Assembly (NCBI RefSeq): GCF_051175385.1
Contig: NZ_CP195106.1
Location: 5,580,001-5,644,000 of the forward strand
Source of the DNA: Tundrisphaera lichenicola
GTDB lineage: Bacteria > Planctomycetota > Planctomycetia > Isosphaerales > Isosphaeraceae
DNA: 64,000 bases
Reading direction: 5' to 3'
The notes under the pieces are model-generated. The model ran no database searches and had not been told where the DNA came from. It saw nothing but the letters and a program-made list of their open reading frames with translations. Made by a program: the position numbers and the translations under genes. Below are positions 36,549 through 45,668 of this stretch, piece after piece (within the stretch, counting starts at the first letter, position 1; every line of letters begins with the position of its first letter).

Positions 36549-36697
36549 AACTGCCATCGCTGAAACCGGAGGCCGGGGGAGATCTCCTCGCCGAGTCGTC
36601 CCGAGAATCCGTTAGAGGGGGCAGTTCGACCGAAGGAAGGGGGAGGGCCGCCGTCCGTACGGAGCCCTCGCCGGAACCCTTCAACCCGAGGTCTTTC

Positions 36698-37582
36698 TTA
36701 CTTCTGGGGGAGTTCCTTGTATCCGGGAGTCACCTTGGAGACATTGGGAGTTACGTCGATGTCGGTTTGGCCGGTGGCCCAACCCAACGCGCCGAGGAGT
36801 AGCCCCTGATATTTGGGGTTCTCCCAGACGTCTTCGCGATGACCCATCGAGGTGTAGAAGACGCGGCCCTTGCCCTGGAGGCGGGCCCAAGTCGCGGGAT
36901 AGTTGGGGCGTTGATAGTCCCTCCCCATCATGCCTTCGGTCCTCTGGACGAGGATGACGTGTAGGTCGTCGGCCAGGTATTTCTGGCCATACCACTCGTC
37001 GATCAGTCGGAACGACTCGGTGCCGAAAGCCGACACGCCAGGGAACTCGGGGTTCGAGATCCCGATGACGGCCTGTTGCTGGGCACCGTGGCCGGCAAAA
37101 TGTCCCCCGATCATCTTGGTGTAAGGATCATCGGCGCCAAGCTTCCGGTGATCGCCGAAAGTGTCGGTTGCGCAATGCATTCCGACGAAGCCCTTGCCCG
37201 ATTCGATGGCATCGAAAAAGGCCTTGAGTCCATCCGCCGAGATTGGAGGAGTCTTGTCGGTACCGGGCTGGGTCAGGTCACCTGTGGTCTCGAACGCGAA
37301 GGCGTCCCACTGGCCAATCTGATCGGGGTCGAACATCCGACCATCTTTGGAGGCGACCACCTCGAAACCGTGCTCCTTGCCGATTTCGGTGAGGATCCGT
37401 TCCGCCAGTGCCGGGCTATTTCCGTTGCGAGCGATGACGGAATGCTGGAAACCGGAACTCTTGGTGAAGAAAAGCACCTTCTTGGCTGGTGCATTTCTCC
37501 TCGTCCTGAGGGCGCCCAGCGCGGATTGGCCGAGGAGGGCAGACCCGGCGGCGAGCATGATCTGGCGACGATTCAGGGACAT
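36698..37582 (-). CDS. Exported ThuA-domain protein
   Basis: 294 residues. The N-terminus MSLNRRQIMLAAG followed by a hydrophobic stretch is a Tat-type signal with twin arginines. The rest is a ThuA/trehalose-utilisation fold (a glutamine-amidotransferase-like fold): FTKSSGFQHSV, FVGMHCATDTFG, GGHFAGHG and YTSMGHRE. The active nucleophile of true amidotransferases is not obvious. Planctomycetes often carry ThuA proteins linked to sugar oxidation, but the substrate is unknown. GGGAGAG lies 8 bases before the ATG at 37582. Confidence 0.88.
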   Translation of the reverse strand: MSLNRRQIMLAAGSALLGQSALGALRTRRNAPAKKVLFFTKSSGFQHSVIARNGNSPALAERILTEIGKEHGFEVVASKDGRMFDPDQIGQWDAFAFETTGDLTQPGTDKTPPISADGLKAFFDAIESGKGFVGMHCATDTFGDHRKLGADDPYTKMIGGHFAGHGAQQQAVIGISNPEFPGVSAFGTESFRLIDEWYGQKYLADDLHVILVQRTEGMMGRDYQRPNYPATWARLQGKGRVFYTSMGHREDVWENPKYQGLLLGALGWATGQTDIDVTPNVSKVTPGYKELPQK

Positions 37583-37752
37583 GAGCGACTCTCCCGAGAT
37601 AAGATCTCGGCGACCAGCCATTGCTTCGGCAAGTCGCCAGGCGTCGAGGCTCATCGTAGCGTCGAGGATGAGTACGGTCACGTTAAAATCAAGAGCGTCG
37701 AAAAACCCTCACCTCGGTTCGTTCCAGTTCACGCCAACGACCTGCATGTCCT

Positions 37753-38697
37753 ATGTTTTCTTGGGAGTCGGCGCGGAGGAAAAGCTCGCGGTTCACCTTC
37801 ATGCACAGAGAAGAGATCGCCGACGTGAGACTTTCTCTCAATCGGAAGAACGTCTCCGCATTCCTTTCGATCCTGCTGATCTCGATCGGGGTCGGAGTCG
37901 TAACCTTCCGGGACGTGAGGGCGAGCGTTCGGGAGGTCGATAGGGTCGATCATTTCAGGATCGGCTTGAGTGGCACGGAGCGGTCCAATTTCTTGCTGAA
38001 GGATTTCGAGTGCGTAGCCCAGTGTTATGGACTGACCCTCGATCCGCAATATCCCGATTCCGACCCGCAGGCCAAACCTCGTCTCGAGGAGACTTTGGAC
38101 CGACTGGACTCCGAAATTACCGACGATCGAAGTCATTCGCGACGGTTATCGGTACTTCTTTCCCTCGTACCACCCATCCTGATCATGCTCACTTCCGGCA
38201 ATGACTCGGGTGATGCAGCCCGGGCGAAGGAACCGGGCATCGCCGCGTATCTCACCAAGCCGATCCGGGCAGCAGAAACGGACGCCTCGGTCAACCGGCT
38301 GATACTTGCCCCGGCATGTCTCGAACTTTCCGTTCTCGAGCAAACATCTCTCACCCGGAAATTCGATCGCTATAAGTCCATGGCGGCCCTCGCCGGCGAA
38401 GCCGAGCTTCTTGGCGCGGTGGTTTCGCTGTTCCTTGTCGATTGCCCGAGGCTTCTCAGAGCGATCGAGGTGGCGAGTCATCAATCGGATGCCCCGGCCC
38501 TTCGGCGGCTCGCCCACACCATCCGGGGGGTCTCCGGTAACTTCGCCATCCCGAAAGTCGTGGAGGCAGCCGGGAGCCTCGAAGCGATGGGAAAGTCTGA
38601 GGACTGGCCCGAGGTAAGGCCGGCGTACATGATATTATGCCAGGCCATCGATAGCGTCAGGCCCGCACTCGATGACTTGTGCGTTGGTAGCCGCTGA
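37753..38697 (+). CDS. Collapsed CHASE3-REC-Hpt protein, possible hybrid-kinase relic
   Basis: 314 residues. One membrane segment (about 35-53) is followed by a degenerate CHASE3-like region (about 65-140: LLKD..., LDPQYPD). This joins directly to only the second half of a receiver (LIMLTSGNDSGDAARAKEPGIAAYLTKP), with no phosphoacceptor Asp. A full Hpt domain follows, with its His in RRLAHTIRGVSGNFA. The DHp, ATPase and first half of REC are absent without a frame break, consistent with an in-frame deletion in a hybrid kinase. The start is uncertain; a GTG at 37825 has a better ribosome site. The Hpt part could still work in a relay. Confidence 0.75.
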   Translation: MFSWESARRKSSRFTFMHREEIADVRLSLNRKNVSAFLSILLISIGVGVVTFRDVRASVREVDRVDHFRIGLSGTERSNFLLKDFECVAQCYGLTLDPQYPDSDPQAKPRLEETLDRLDSEITDDRSHSRRLSVLLSLVPPILIMLTSGNDSGDAARAKEPGIAAYLTKPIRAAETDASVNRLILAPACLELSVLEQTSLTRKFDRYKSMAALAGEAELLGAVVSLFLVDCPRLLRAIEVASHQSDAPALRRLAHTIRGVSGNFAIPKVVEAAGSLEAMGKSEDWPEVRPAYMILCQAIDSVRPALDDLCVGSR

Positions 38698-38785
38698 TCC
38701 AGAGAATCCTGACCTTCCCAGCGAGACCCATTTCGAATCTCCAGCAACCAATCCTCGCTCTTTTTCTTCTGATCGAGACACTATC

Positions 38786-39739
38786 ATGAATCTGTCTCAA
38801 GGCCCCACGATCTGCGAGACGTCTCCTCAGGGAGTGTCCTCCACTTCAAATAGCATCCTGATTGTCGACGATTACATGGTGGACCGTCGGATTGCGGGCG
38901 GTATCGTCGAGAAGCTCGCGGGACTTCGCGCCCGTTACGCGTGCAACGGTAACGAGGCGCTCGACCAAATCGCACTCGAAGCCCCATCGGCCGTCCTGAC
39001 TGATCTTCAGATGCCCGGGATGGATGGATTGGCATTGGTCCAGGAGATTCGAGAGCGACACCCTCGACTCCCGGTCATCTTGATGACCGCTCACGGGAGC
39101 GAAGATGTGGCCATACAGGCCCTTCGTGCCGGGGCGTCCAACTATGTACCTAAGAAGTCACTCGCCAAGGAGCTAGGCGAAACACTCCGCCAGATCCTGG
39201 AACTCTCGGCGGTCGACCGACATCGTCAGCGCGTTCTCGGAGCACTGATTCGTCGGGAGTCCAAATTCAGGTTGGAAAACGACCCGACCCTGATCACTCC
39301 GCTGATTCATTTGATCCAGGAAGACCTCGGTGGCATGGATGTCTGTGATGCCACGGGGCGAGTGCGCGTCGGTGTGGCCCTCCAGGAAGCGCTGGCCAAT
39401 GCGCTCTACCACGGCAACCTGGAGGTTAGCTCCGATCTCCGACAGGAGGATGAACGCCTCTTTTACAACGTCGCGAACCAGAGACGCGAAATCGAACCAT
39501 TTCGAGATCGGCGACTCCAGATCGAAACGAGATTGGACCGAGGCGAGGCCACTTATATCATCGAGGACGAAGGTCCCGGATTCGACACCTCCTCGCTCGA
39601 CCGTCCGATTGACCCCGAGGACCTGATGAGGATTGGGGGTCGAGGCATGCTCCTGATCCGAACCTTCATGGATGAGGTCTCTCATAACTCCAGCGGCAAT
39701 CGGATCACCATGATCAAGCGGGGAAAAGGGGTAGCCTGA
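38786..39739 (+). CDS. Receiver domain fused to RsbW-type ATPase
   Basis: 317 residues. A receiver occupies about 20-145 (LIVDDYMVDRR, VLTDLQMPGMDG with Asp, then MTAHGSED and a PKKSL Lys). A GHKL ATPase of the anti-sigma/serine-kinase kind follows, with N-box ALQEALANALYHG and the Gly motifs EDEGPGF and GGRGMLLIRTFMDEV. It would link phosphorylation input to partner switching, the counterpart of the PP2C protein at 34877-36118. I chose the ATG at 38786; an earlier frame start at 38672 adds 38 residues without family character. Confidence 0.9.
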   Translation: MNLSQGPTICETSPQGVSSTSNSILIVDDYMVDRRIAGGIVEKLAGLRARYACNGNEALDQIALEAPSAVLTDLQMPGMDGLALVQEIRERHPRLPVILMTAHGSEDVAIQALRAGASNYVPKKSLAKELGETLRQILELSAVDRHRQRVLGALIRRESKFRLENDPTLITPLIHLIQEDLGGMDVCDATGRVRVGVALQEALANALYHGNLEVSSDLRQEDERLFYNVANQRREIEPFRDRRLQIETRLDRGEATYIIEDEGPGFDTSSLDRPIDPEDLMRIGGRGMLLIRTFMDEVSHNSSGNRITMIKRGKGVA

Positions 39740-39768
39740 CCTATATTTCGCGCAGGCCTCGCGACGGA

Positions 39769-42588
39769 TCAGACCACGAAATTGACGAGCTTCCCCGGCA
39801 CGACAACCGTCTTGCGGATCGTCTTTCCTTCGAGGAGTCCGATGATCCTCTCATCCGACCGCGCGGTGGCCTCGATCTCATCGGGGCTTGCCTCGGCCGG
39901 GACGGTGATCCGGGTCTTGAGCTTGCCGTTAATCTGGACCGGAATCTCGATCGCGTCATCCTTCAAGAGCGATAAATCGAAAGTCGGCCAGGGCTCGTAA
40001 GCCAGGGTGGTTCCATGCCCCAGCAGTTCCCAGAGCTCTTCGGCCAGATGCGGGGCCATCGGCGAGAGCAGGAGGGTGAAGGTCTCCATCGCCGATTTCG
40101 GACGGACCTCCTGCCCGGTGAAGTAATTCACGAATTCCATGAGTCGGCTGATCGCCGTGTTGAAACGCATCGCATCCAGGTCGTCGGTGACGGCGGCCAC
40201 CGTCCGGGCGACGAGCTTGGCCTGCTCCTTCGAGAGTTCGACTTCCTGGATCTTCGGATCGAGCCCGATCTCGTCGGCCTCGAAATCCGCCACCAACCGC
40301 CAGGCCCGACCCAGGAATCGATAGACCCCCTCGACGCCCTTCATACTCCAGGGCTTGACCGCTTCGAGCGGGCCCATGAACATCTCATAAAGCCGAAGGC
40401 TGTCGGCGCCATATTGCTCAACCACGACGTCGGGCGTGATGACGTTCCCCCGGCTCTTGGACATCTTGTGAGCCCGAGCATCGATCCTGATCTCGGGAAG
40501 ATCCGCCAGGACGAAGCCATCCCCTTTCTTCACGACCTGCTGCTCTTCGAGCTTGATCGCCGAAGCATCCTCCGGAGCGGGGGCCGAGATCCATCGACCG
40601 GACTCGTCCTGGAATCCCGTGTATTCGGTCTCTCCCAGGATCATCCCCTGATTGACCAACCTCTGGAACGGTTCGGGGGTGCTGACGTGCCCTCGGTCGA
40701 AGAGGACCTTGTGCCAGAACCGGCTATACATCAGGTGGAGCACGGCGTGCTCGGCCCCGCCGACATACAGGTCGACCGGCATCCAGTACTTTTCCAGCGC
40801 CGGGTCCCAGGGCTGCGTCTCATTCTTGGGATCGATGTAGCGGAGGAAGTACCAGCAAGAGCCGGCCCACTGGGGCATCGTGTTGGTCTCTCGCCGGTAC
40901 TTCTCGGAATAACGAACCCACTCGGTCGCCTTTCCAAGGGGCGGCTCGGGGCGGCCTGAGGGCCTGAAGTCGTCCAGTTCGGGCAAAACGACGGGCAATT
41001 CCGCCGCTGGCACGGCATGGACGAGATCGTCCTCGTCGATCAGGACCGGGAAGGGCTCTCCCCAATAACGTTGACGGCTGAAAAGCCAGTCGCGAAGCCG
41101 GGTCGTCACGGTCTTCCGCCCCAGACCTCGTTCCCCCAGCCAGGCGATCATGGTCGACTTGGACTCGGCGGTCGGCATCCCGTCCAGGGAGAGTCCCAGC
41201 CCGCTGGAATTGACGGCGATCCCGTGATCGGTTTCGGCTCGTGCCAGCGGTTCGTCGGCCTGTTCGGAGGATCCCGCCACGACCCGTAAGATTGGCAGTC
41301 CGAAGGTCTTGGCGAACTCGAAGTCACGATCATCGTGACCGGGGACGGCCATGATGGCACCCGTCCCATAGCCCATCAGGACGTAGTCGGCGATCCAGAC
41401 CGGGACCTCCTCGCCGTTGACGGGATTGATCGCGGATCCGCCGGTGAAGACCCCCGTCTTGGACTTGGCCAGGTCGGTCCGATCGAGGTCGCTCTTGGAC
41501 TCGACGGAGGTCCGATATGAGTCCACGGCCTCGCGTCGATCCGGCGTCGTCAGGCGATCGACCAGGGGATGCTCGGGCGCGAGGACCATGTAGGTCGCGC
41601 CGAAGAGCGTATCGGGCCGGGTGGTGAAAACCCGGATGACGTCGGGCTCGGGGGCGTCCGGGAAACCTGAAGCCAGTCGTCGCTCCTTCCAACCCTCGAA
41701 ATCCGATCCGATCGCGAAGTCGACCTCGGCCCCTTCGCTCCGGCCGATCCAGTTGCGCTGCATGTCCCGGATCGGCTTGGGCCAGTCGACGAGTTCAAGG
41801 TCGTCGATCAAGCGATCGGCGTAGGCGGTGATCCGGAGCATCCACTGCTTCAGGGGCATCCGGACGACCGGGAAGCCGCCGACCTCGCTCTTTCCGTCGA
41901 TGACTTCCTCATTGGCCAGCACGGTCCCGAGTTGCGGGCACCAGTTGACCGGGATCTCGGCCCGATAGGCGAGTCGTCGGGAATCGCGGTAGGCGTCGGG
42001 ATCGGCCGTCCCCTCGGGAATGGCTAGCTCGACGATGGGCCGTCCCCGGCCTTTCCGATCTCTCCCCTGCGAGTCGGTCCACTCGTGATCGGGGTCATAC
42101 CAGGTGTCGAACAGCTCCAGGAAGATCCACTGGGTCCATCGATAGTAGGCCGGGTCGGTTGTGTCGACCTCGCGGTCCCAGTCGTAGGAGAATCCCAGCG
42201 ACTTGATCTGTCGGCGAAAGTTGTCGATATTTTTGCGAGTCGTCTCGCGGGGATGGACATTGTTCTTGATCGCGTATTGCTCGGCAGGCAGTCCGAAGGC
42301 GTCCCATCCCATCGGATGCAGCACGTTGTATCCGCGCATCCGCTTGAAGCGGCACAGGATGTCGGTGGCGGTGTACCCTTCGGGGTGGCCGACGTGGAGC
42401 CCTGCCCCGCTAGGATAGGGGAACATGTCGAGGATATAGAGCTTGGGCTGCCCCTCGACGAGATCTCCGACGCGGAACGTCTTGTTCCGCTCCCAGTAGG
42501 CTTGCCACTTCGGCTCGATTCGCTGGGGATGATACGAGGGCATGGGATAGCGTTCCGGAAACTTCGGGGCGGTCTCGGCCTCCGCCAC
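39769..42588 (-). CDS. leuS: Leucyl-tRNA synthetase
   Basis: 939-residue class I synthetase charging tRNA-Leu, with editing. The HIGH-equivalent is HVGH, in PSGAGLHVGHPEGYTATD. The CP1 editing domain has MGYGTGAIMAVPGHDDRD (with the conserved Asp), and KMSKS is in AHKMSKSRGNV. The C-terminal VPAEASPDE tail is typical. The first ATG at 42588 may be early, since the ATG at 42543 begins the usual sequence YHPQRIEPKWQ. Its leader carries a terminator-like hairpin 20 bases upstream of 42588. It is divergent from the pseudouridine synthase. Confidence 0.96.
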   Translation of the reverse strand: MAEAETAPKFPERYPMPSYHPQRIEPKWQAYWERNKTFRVGDLVEGQPKLYILDMFPYPSGAGLHVGHPEGYTATDILCRFKRMRGYNVLHPMGWDAFGLPAEQYAIKNNVHPRETTRKNIDNFRRQIKSLGFSYDWDREVDTTDPAYYRWTQWIFLELFDTWYDPDHEWTDSQGRDRKGRGRPIVELAIPEGTADPDAYRDSRRLAYRAEIPVNWCPQLGTVLANEEVIDGKSEVGGFPVVRMPLKQWMLRITAYADRLIDDLELVDWPKPIRDMQRNWIGRSEGAEVDFAIGSDFEGWKERRLASGFPDAPEPDVIRVFTTRPDTLFGATYMVLAPEHPLVDRLTTPDRREAVDSYRTSVESKSDLDRTDLAKSKTGVFTGGSAINPVNGEEVPVWIADYVLMGYGTGAIMAVPGHDDRDFEFAKTFGLPILRVVAGSSEQADEPLARAETDHGIAVNSSGLGLSLDGMPTAESKSTMIAWLGERGLGRKTVTTRLRDWLFSRQRYWGEPFPVLIDEDDLVHAVPAAELPVVLPELDDFRPSGRPEPPLGKATEWVRYSEKYRRETNTMPQWAGSCWYFLRYIDPKNETQPWDPALEKYWMPVDLYVGGAEHAVLHLMYSRFWHKVLFDRGHVSTPEPFQRLVNQGMILGETEYTGFQDESGRWISAPAPEDASAIKLEEQQVVKKGDGFVLADLPEIRIDARAHKMSKSRGNVITPDVVVEQYGADSLRLYEMFMGPLEAVKPWSMKGVEGVYRFLGRAWRLVADFEADEIGLDPKIQEVELSKEQAKLVARTVAAVTDDLDAMRFNTAISRLMEFVNYFTGQEVRPKSAMETFTLLLSPMAPHLAEELWELLGHGTTLAYEPWPTFDLSLLKDDAIEIPVQINGKLKTRITVPAEASPDEIEATARSDERIIGLLEGKTIRKTVVVPGKLVNFVV

Positions 42589-42604
42589 CCCACACCCTTC
42601 GACG

Positions 42605-42631
42605 AAAAAACCCCACCGAAGTTTCGGGGGG
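42605..42631 (-). terminator. Intrinsic terminator in the leuS leader
   Basis: On the minus strand, CCCC plus CCGAA (42631-42623) pair with TTCGG plus GGGG (42620-42611) with one bulged base, followed by six Ts (42610-42605). It lies between leuS and its expected promoter with no gene in front, so it is a candidate attenuator. No T-box consensus is seen. Confidence 0.7.
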
Positions 42632-42843
42632 TCGTCGGCCGATCGATTCCGTATCAGGATACCGCTTCGGCCTTGAGCTTGCCAGCGAGGCGACTCGAAC
42701 GCGTTTCAATATGCCACGCTCGATACTGGACGGAATAATAGGAAAGTGTGTAAGATATCGGATTGAACGTTCCCGATTGAGGGAATCGGCCCCTGCCGCT
42801 CCCGTCCGGGAAGTCGGATAGCGCTATTGAGATCGGATAGATC

Positions 42844-44724
42844 ATGGCTCCTCAGCGTCCCCCTCGACGGGGGAACAACTCGCCCCGCGGGCCGAAGGCC
42901 CACGCGGGCGGCCCGCCTCGTCGCGAAGGGTCTGCCCCTCGCCGACCCGGTGGCTCGAATCAGGGCCCTCGCCCCGGATCATCCTCACAAGGTCGGCGTC
43001 CTGGCGGACCAACGGTCCCTCGGCGTCCTTCGTCCTCCTCTCCCTCGACAACCAGGCCCATTCAAGCGGGCGATTCGTCGGGGCCGGAGCGGCTCCAGAA
43101 AATCCTCGCTCACGCGGGCGTCGGATCGCGCCGGGCCTGCGAGGAATTGATCCTGCAGGGCCGCGTGACGATCGGGGGTAAGGTCGTTAAGGAGCTGGGG
43201 ACCAAGGTCGATCCCGCACGCGAACCGGTGGCCGTCGATGGCCAGAAGGTCCAGATCGAACGCCCGGTCTACTTCGCCGTCTACAAGCCCAAGGGTTATG
43301 TCTCGACCAACGATGATCCCTCGGGGCGTCCACGGGTCCTCGACCTCCTCCCCGAAATCCCCCAGCGGGTATACACGGTCGGCCGTCTCGATGAGATGAG
43401 CGTCGGCCTGATGCTGCTGACCAACGACGGCGACCTGGCGAACAAGCTGGCGCACCCCAAGTTCGGGGTCGAGAAGCTTTACCGGGTCACCGTCGCGGGG
43501 TCGCCACCCCGCGAGGTCCTCACTCAGCTCACCGAGGGGATCTGGTTGGCCGAGGGGAAAGTCCGGGCCAAACGGGTCCGGGCGATCGGCAAGCGAGGTG
43601 ATTCCACGATCCTTGAGCTCGTCCTGGCCGAGGGGAAGAATCGCGAGGTCCGTCGGATGCTCGCCAAGCTCGGCCACAAGGTGATGACGCTCACTCGGGT
43701 TGCCGTCGGCCCGATCACGGTCAAGGGCCTGTCGGCCGGCCAGTTTCGCCCGCTGACAGGTCGCGAAGTCGACCTACTCCGGAGAGTCGCCGCCGGTCAG
43801 CCGGTCTCGATGCCCTGGATGACCGACCGAGGGCCTCGTCGAGAAGCCCCGCGTCCTCGGAGGCCGGAGGGCTCGGCTCCGCCCGAACATCGACCCGGCC
43901 CGAGAGACTCCGACGGCCCTCGGGCCGCCTTCCGAGGACGAGCGGGAGAATCCCCGACACCCCCACCCCGGAATTTCGATGGCCCTCGTCACCGTCCGCC
44001 CGTCCGCCCCGGCGAGGTCCGACATCCTGGCCTCCCGCCGAGCGCTCGCACTAATCAGGGTCGCGGGCCAGGCCCTCGGCCGCAGGACCGACCGAACGAG
44101 GGGTATCGCCCCGGGCCTCGAGCGCAGGATCGGCCGAACGAAGGGTATCGACCCGGGCCTCGATCGCAAGATCGGCCAGGAAGAGGCGATCGTCCCGGTA
44201 CTCGACCTCCCCAGCGTCATTCCGCCGAAGGTCGCGGGCCGGGTCCTCGCCCTCAAGGCGCCCCCGGAGACGGTCCTCGTCGAGGTCCCGGCGATCGTGG
44301 CCCTCGCCCCTCGAGCGGGCTTCGCCCGTACGTCGAGGAGGGAAATGAACGACAGGGACGCCCTCAGCAACATGGCCCTCGGCCTTCGAGGGGCGGGCCG
44401 GGAGTGGGTCAGAATTCCGGTCCTCGACCACCCAGGCCCAGACTCGGTCCGGTCCCCGAAGGGAAGCCGAACGGCCCTCGCGGTCGTGGACCCGTCGGCG
44501 AAGGACCATCGACACCTCGGCGGTCGAGTTCGCCTCCTCCTCAGGATCTCCCTCGACGGAAGGTGATCGGCATGGATTCCGCGCCCGGCCCCGTCTCGGA
44601 CGATCGGCCGAAGCCCCAAATGAAGCGACCGGTCAATAACGCCCGGAAGCCGCCTCCTCGGCCCTCCTTCGGATCGAAGCCGAAGCCCAGACGTCGGGTT
44701 GATGGTGAAGGACCATCGGAATAG
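42844..44724 (+). CDS. rluB: RsuA/RluB-family pseudouridine synthase with long disordered tails
   Basis: 626 residues. The catalytic part spans about 80-325: an S4 domain (ERLQKILAHAGVGSRRACEELI), then the synthase core with the catalytic Asp in VGRLDEMSVGL, followed by TNDGDLANKL and KNREVRRM. About 80 residues before it and 300 after it are Arg/Gly/Pro-rich and low-complexity, including three 14-residue repeats. Enzymes of this family modify 23S or 16S rRNA; RluB (23S helix 89) is the likely type. The tails are far longer than in usual members and could add RNA binding. Confidence 0.9.
   Translation: MAPQRPPRRGNNSPRGPKAHAGGPPRREGSAPRRPGGSNQGPRPGSSSQGRRPGGPTVPRRPSSSSPSTTRPIQAGDSSGPERLQKILAHAGVGSRRACEELILQGRVTIGGKVVKELGTKVDPAREPVAVDGQKVQIERPVYFAVYKPKGYVSTNDDPSGRPRVLDLLPEIPQRVYTVGRLDEMSVGLMLLTNDGDLANKLAHPKFGVEKLYRVTVAGSPPREVLTQLTEGIWLAEGKVRAKRVRAIGKRGDSTILELVLAEGKNREVRRMLAKLGHKVMTLTRVAVGPITVKGLSAGQFRPLTGREVDLLRRVAAGQPVSMPWMTDRGPRREAPRPRRPEGSAPPEHRPGPRDSDGPRAAFRGRAGESPTPPPRNFDGPRHRPPVRPGEVRHPGLPPSARTNQGRGPGPRPQDRPNEGYRPGPRAQDRPNEGYRPGPRSQDRPGRGDRPGTRPPQRHSAEGRGPGPRPQGAPGDGPRRGPGDRGPRPSSGLRPYVEEGNERQGRPQQHGPRPSRGGPGVGQNSGPRPPRPRLGPVPEGKPNGPRGRGPVGEGPSTPRRSSSPPPQDLPRRKVIGMDSAPGPVSDDRPKPQMKRPVNNARKPPPRPSFGSKPKPRRRVDGEGPSE
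44081..44206 (+). repeat. Three 42-base tandem repeats within the pseudouridine-synthase gene
   Basis: Units at 44081-44122, 44123-44164 and 44165-44206, in register with the reading frame, each encode a 14-residue unit of the form PGPR-QDRPN-GYR. The first two are nearly identical; the third is diverged. They look like recent slippage or duplication inside the low-complexity tail. Confidence 0.9.
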
Positions 44725-44766
44725 GATCCATCCTTCTCATCAGATCGTATGTGGAGGAACTGACCC

Positions 44767-45645
44767 TTGGACGCCGTCGCCCCAGCCTCAGCCGCCCGCC
44801 GATCGGTTTCAATCCTGTTGAATGAGCCGATCGCGCGGGACACATATCGTCTCCGGCTGGACGACCCCGCGATGGCTCGAGCCATCCTTCCCGGTCAGTT
44901 CTTGATGATCCGACCGGCCTCGGGAAGCGACCCGCTTCTGGGTCGCCCGTTTGCCCTCTACGACGTGGTCCGAGGGGAGGATGGGCTCCCCTCGGCGATC
45001 GACGTGGTCTACCTGGTCATCGGAAGGGGCACCGCGGCCCTTTCCCTGCTGAGGCCCGGCGACGAGGTATCGGTCTGGGGCCCCCTCGGGAATGGCTTCG
45101 GCCCACCTCCCGACGGCCCGGTCGTCTTCGTGGCCGGCGGGATCGGCCAGACCCCATTTTTGGCGCTGGGGCGCTGGTGGCTGGGGAAGGCCGGCTATGG
45201 AGAGAACGAGAACATACCGAATCCCCCTGCCAGCTCGGCGACGCTGCTATATGGGGTTCGCTCCCTCGTCATGGCAGCCGGGGTCGAGGACTTCGAGGCC
45301 GCCGGAATCCCCGTCGAGCTTGCGACCGACGATGGCTCGAGCGGTCACCACGGCTTCGTCACCGAACTGTTGATCGAACGGATCAAACGTGGCGAGCGGC
45401 CCGCGAAGGTCGTCGGGTGCGGTCCGCCTCTCATGCTCAGGGCTCTCGCCCGTCTGGTCTCCCAGTACGGGATCGAGTGCGACCTTTCGATGGAAAACCA
45501 CATGGCTTGTGGTTTCGGGGCTTGCTTCAGCTGCGTGGCCCCGATACTCCAGGCCGATGGCTCGACCGACCTCCGCAGGGTCTGCGTCGAAGGACCGGTC
45601 TTCCCCAGCCATTCCGTCGCCTGGGAGAGCTCCGGCTCGCACTGA
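44767..45645 (+). CDS. pyrK: Dihydroorotate dehydrogenase electron-transfer subunit (PyrK-like)
   Basis: 292 residues. An N-terminal FAD-binding barrel (GQFLMIRP, LLGRPFALYD) is followed by an NAD-binding domain (FVAGGIGQTPF, VVGCGPPLM). The C-terminal [2Fe-2S] site uses MACGFGACFSCV plus a later Cys. PyrK passes electrons from the B-type dihydroorotate dehydrogenase (PyrD) to NAD in pyrimidine synthesis. No pyrD is adjacent, so a related ferredoxin reductase role is possible. It starts with TTG. It follows the pseudouridine synthase by 42 bases and converges with the UVR protein. Confidence 0.9.
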   Translation: MDAVAPASAARRSVSILLNEPIARDTYRLRLDDPAMARAILPGQFLMIRPASGSDPLLGRPFALYDVVRGEDGLPSAIDVVYLVIGRGTAALSLLRPGDEVSVWGPLGNGFGPPPDGPVVFVAGGIGQTPFLALGRWWLGKAGYGENENIPNPPASSATLLYGVRSLVMAAGVEDFEAAGIPVELATDDGSSGHHGFVTELLIERIKRGERPAKVVGCGPPLMLRALARLVSQYGIECDLSMENHMACGFGACFSCVAPILQADGSTDLRRVCVEGPVFPSHSVAWESSGSH

Positions 45646-45668
45646 TCCCCGATCCTGGGCCGCGACGT

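Noticed and set aside
42589..42843. T-box riboswitch in the leuS leader
   Set aside because: The conserved AGGGTGG-ACCGCG core is not found before the terminator.
44081..44206. CRISPR-like repeat array
   Set aside because: The repeats are contiguous without spacers and sit in the reading frame of the pseudouridine synthase.
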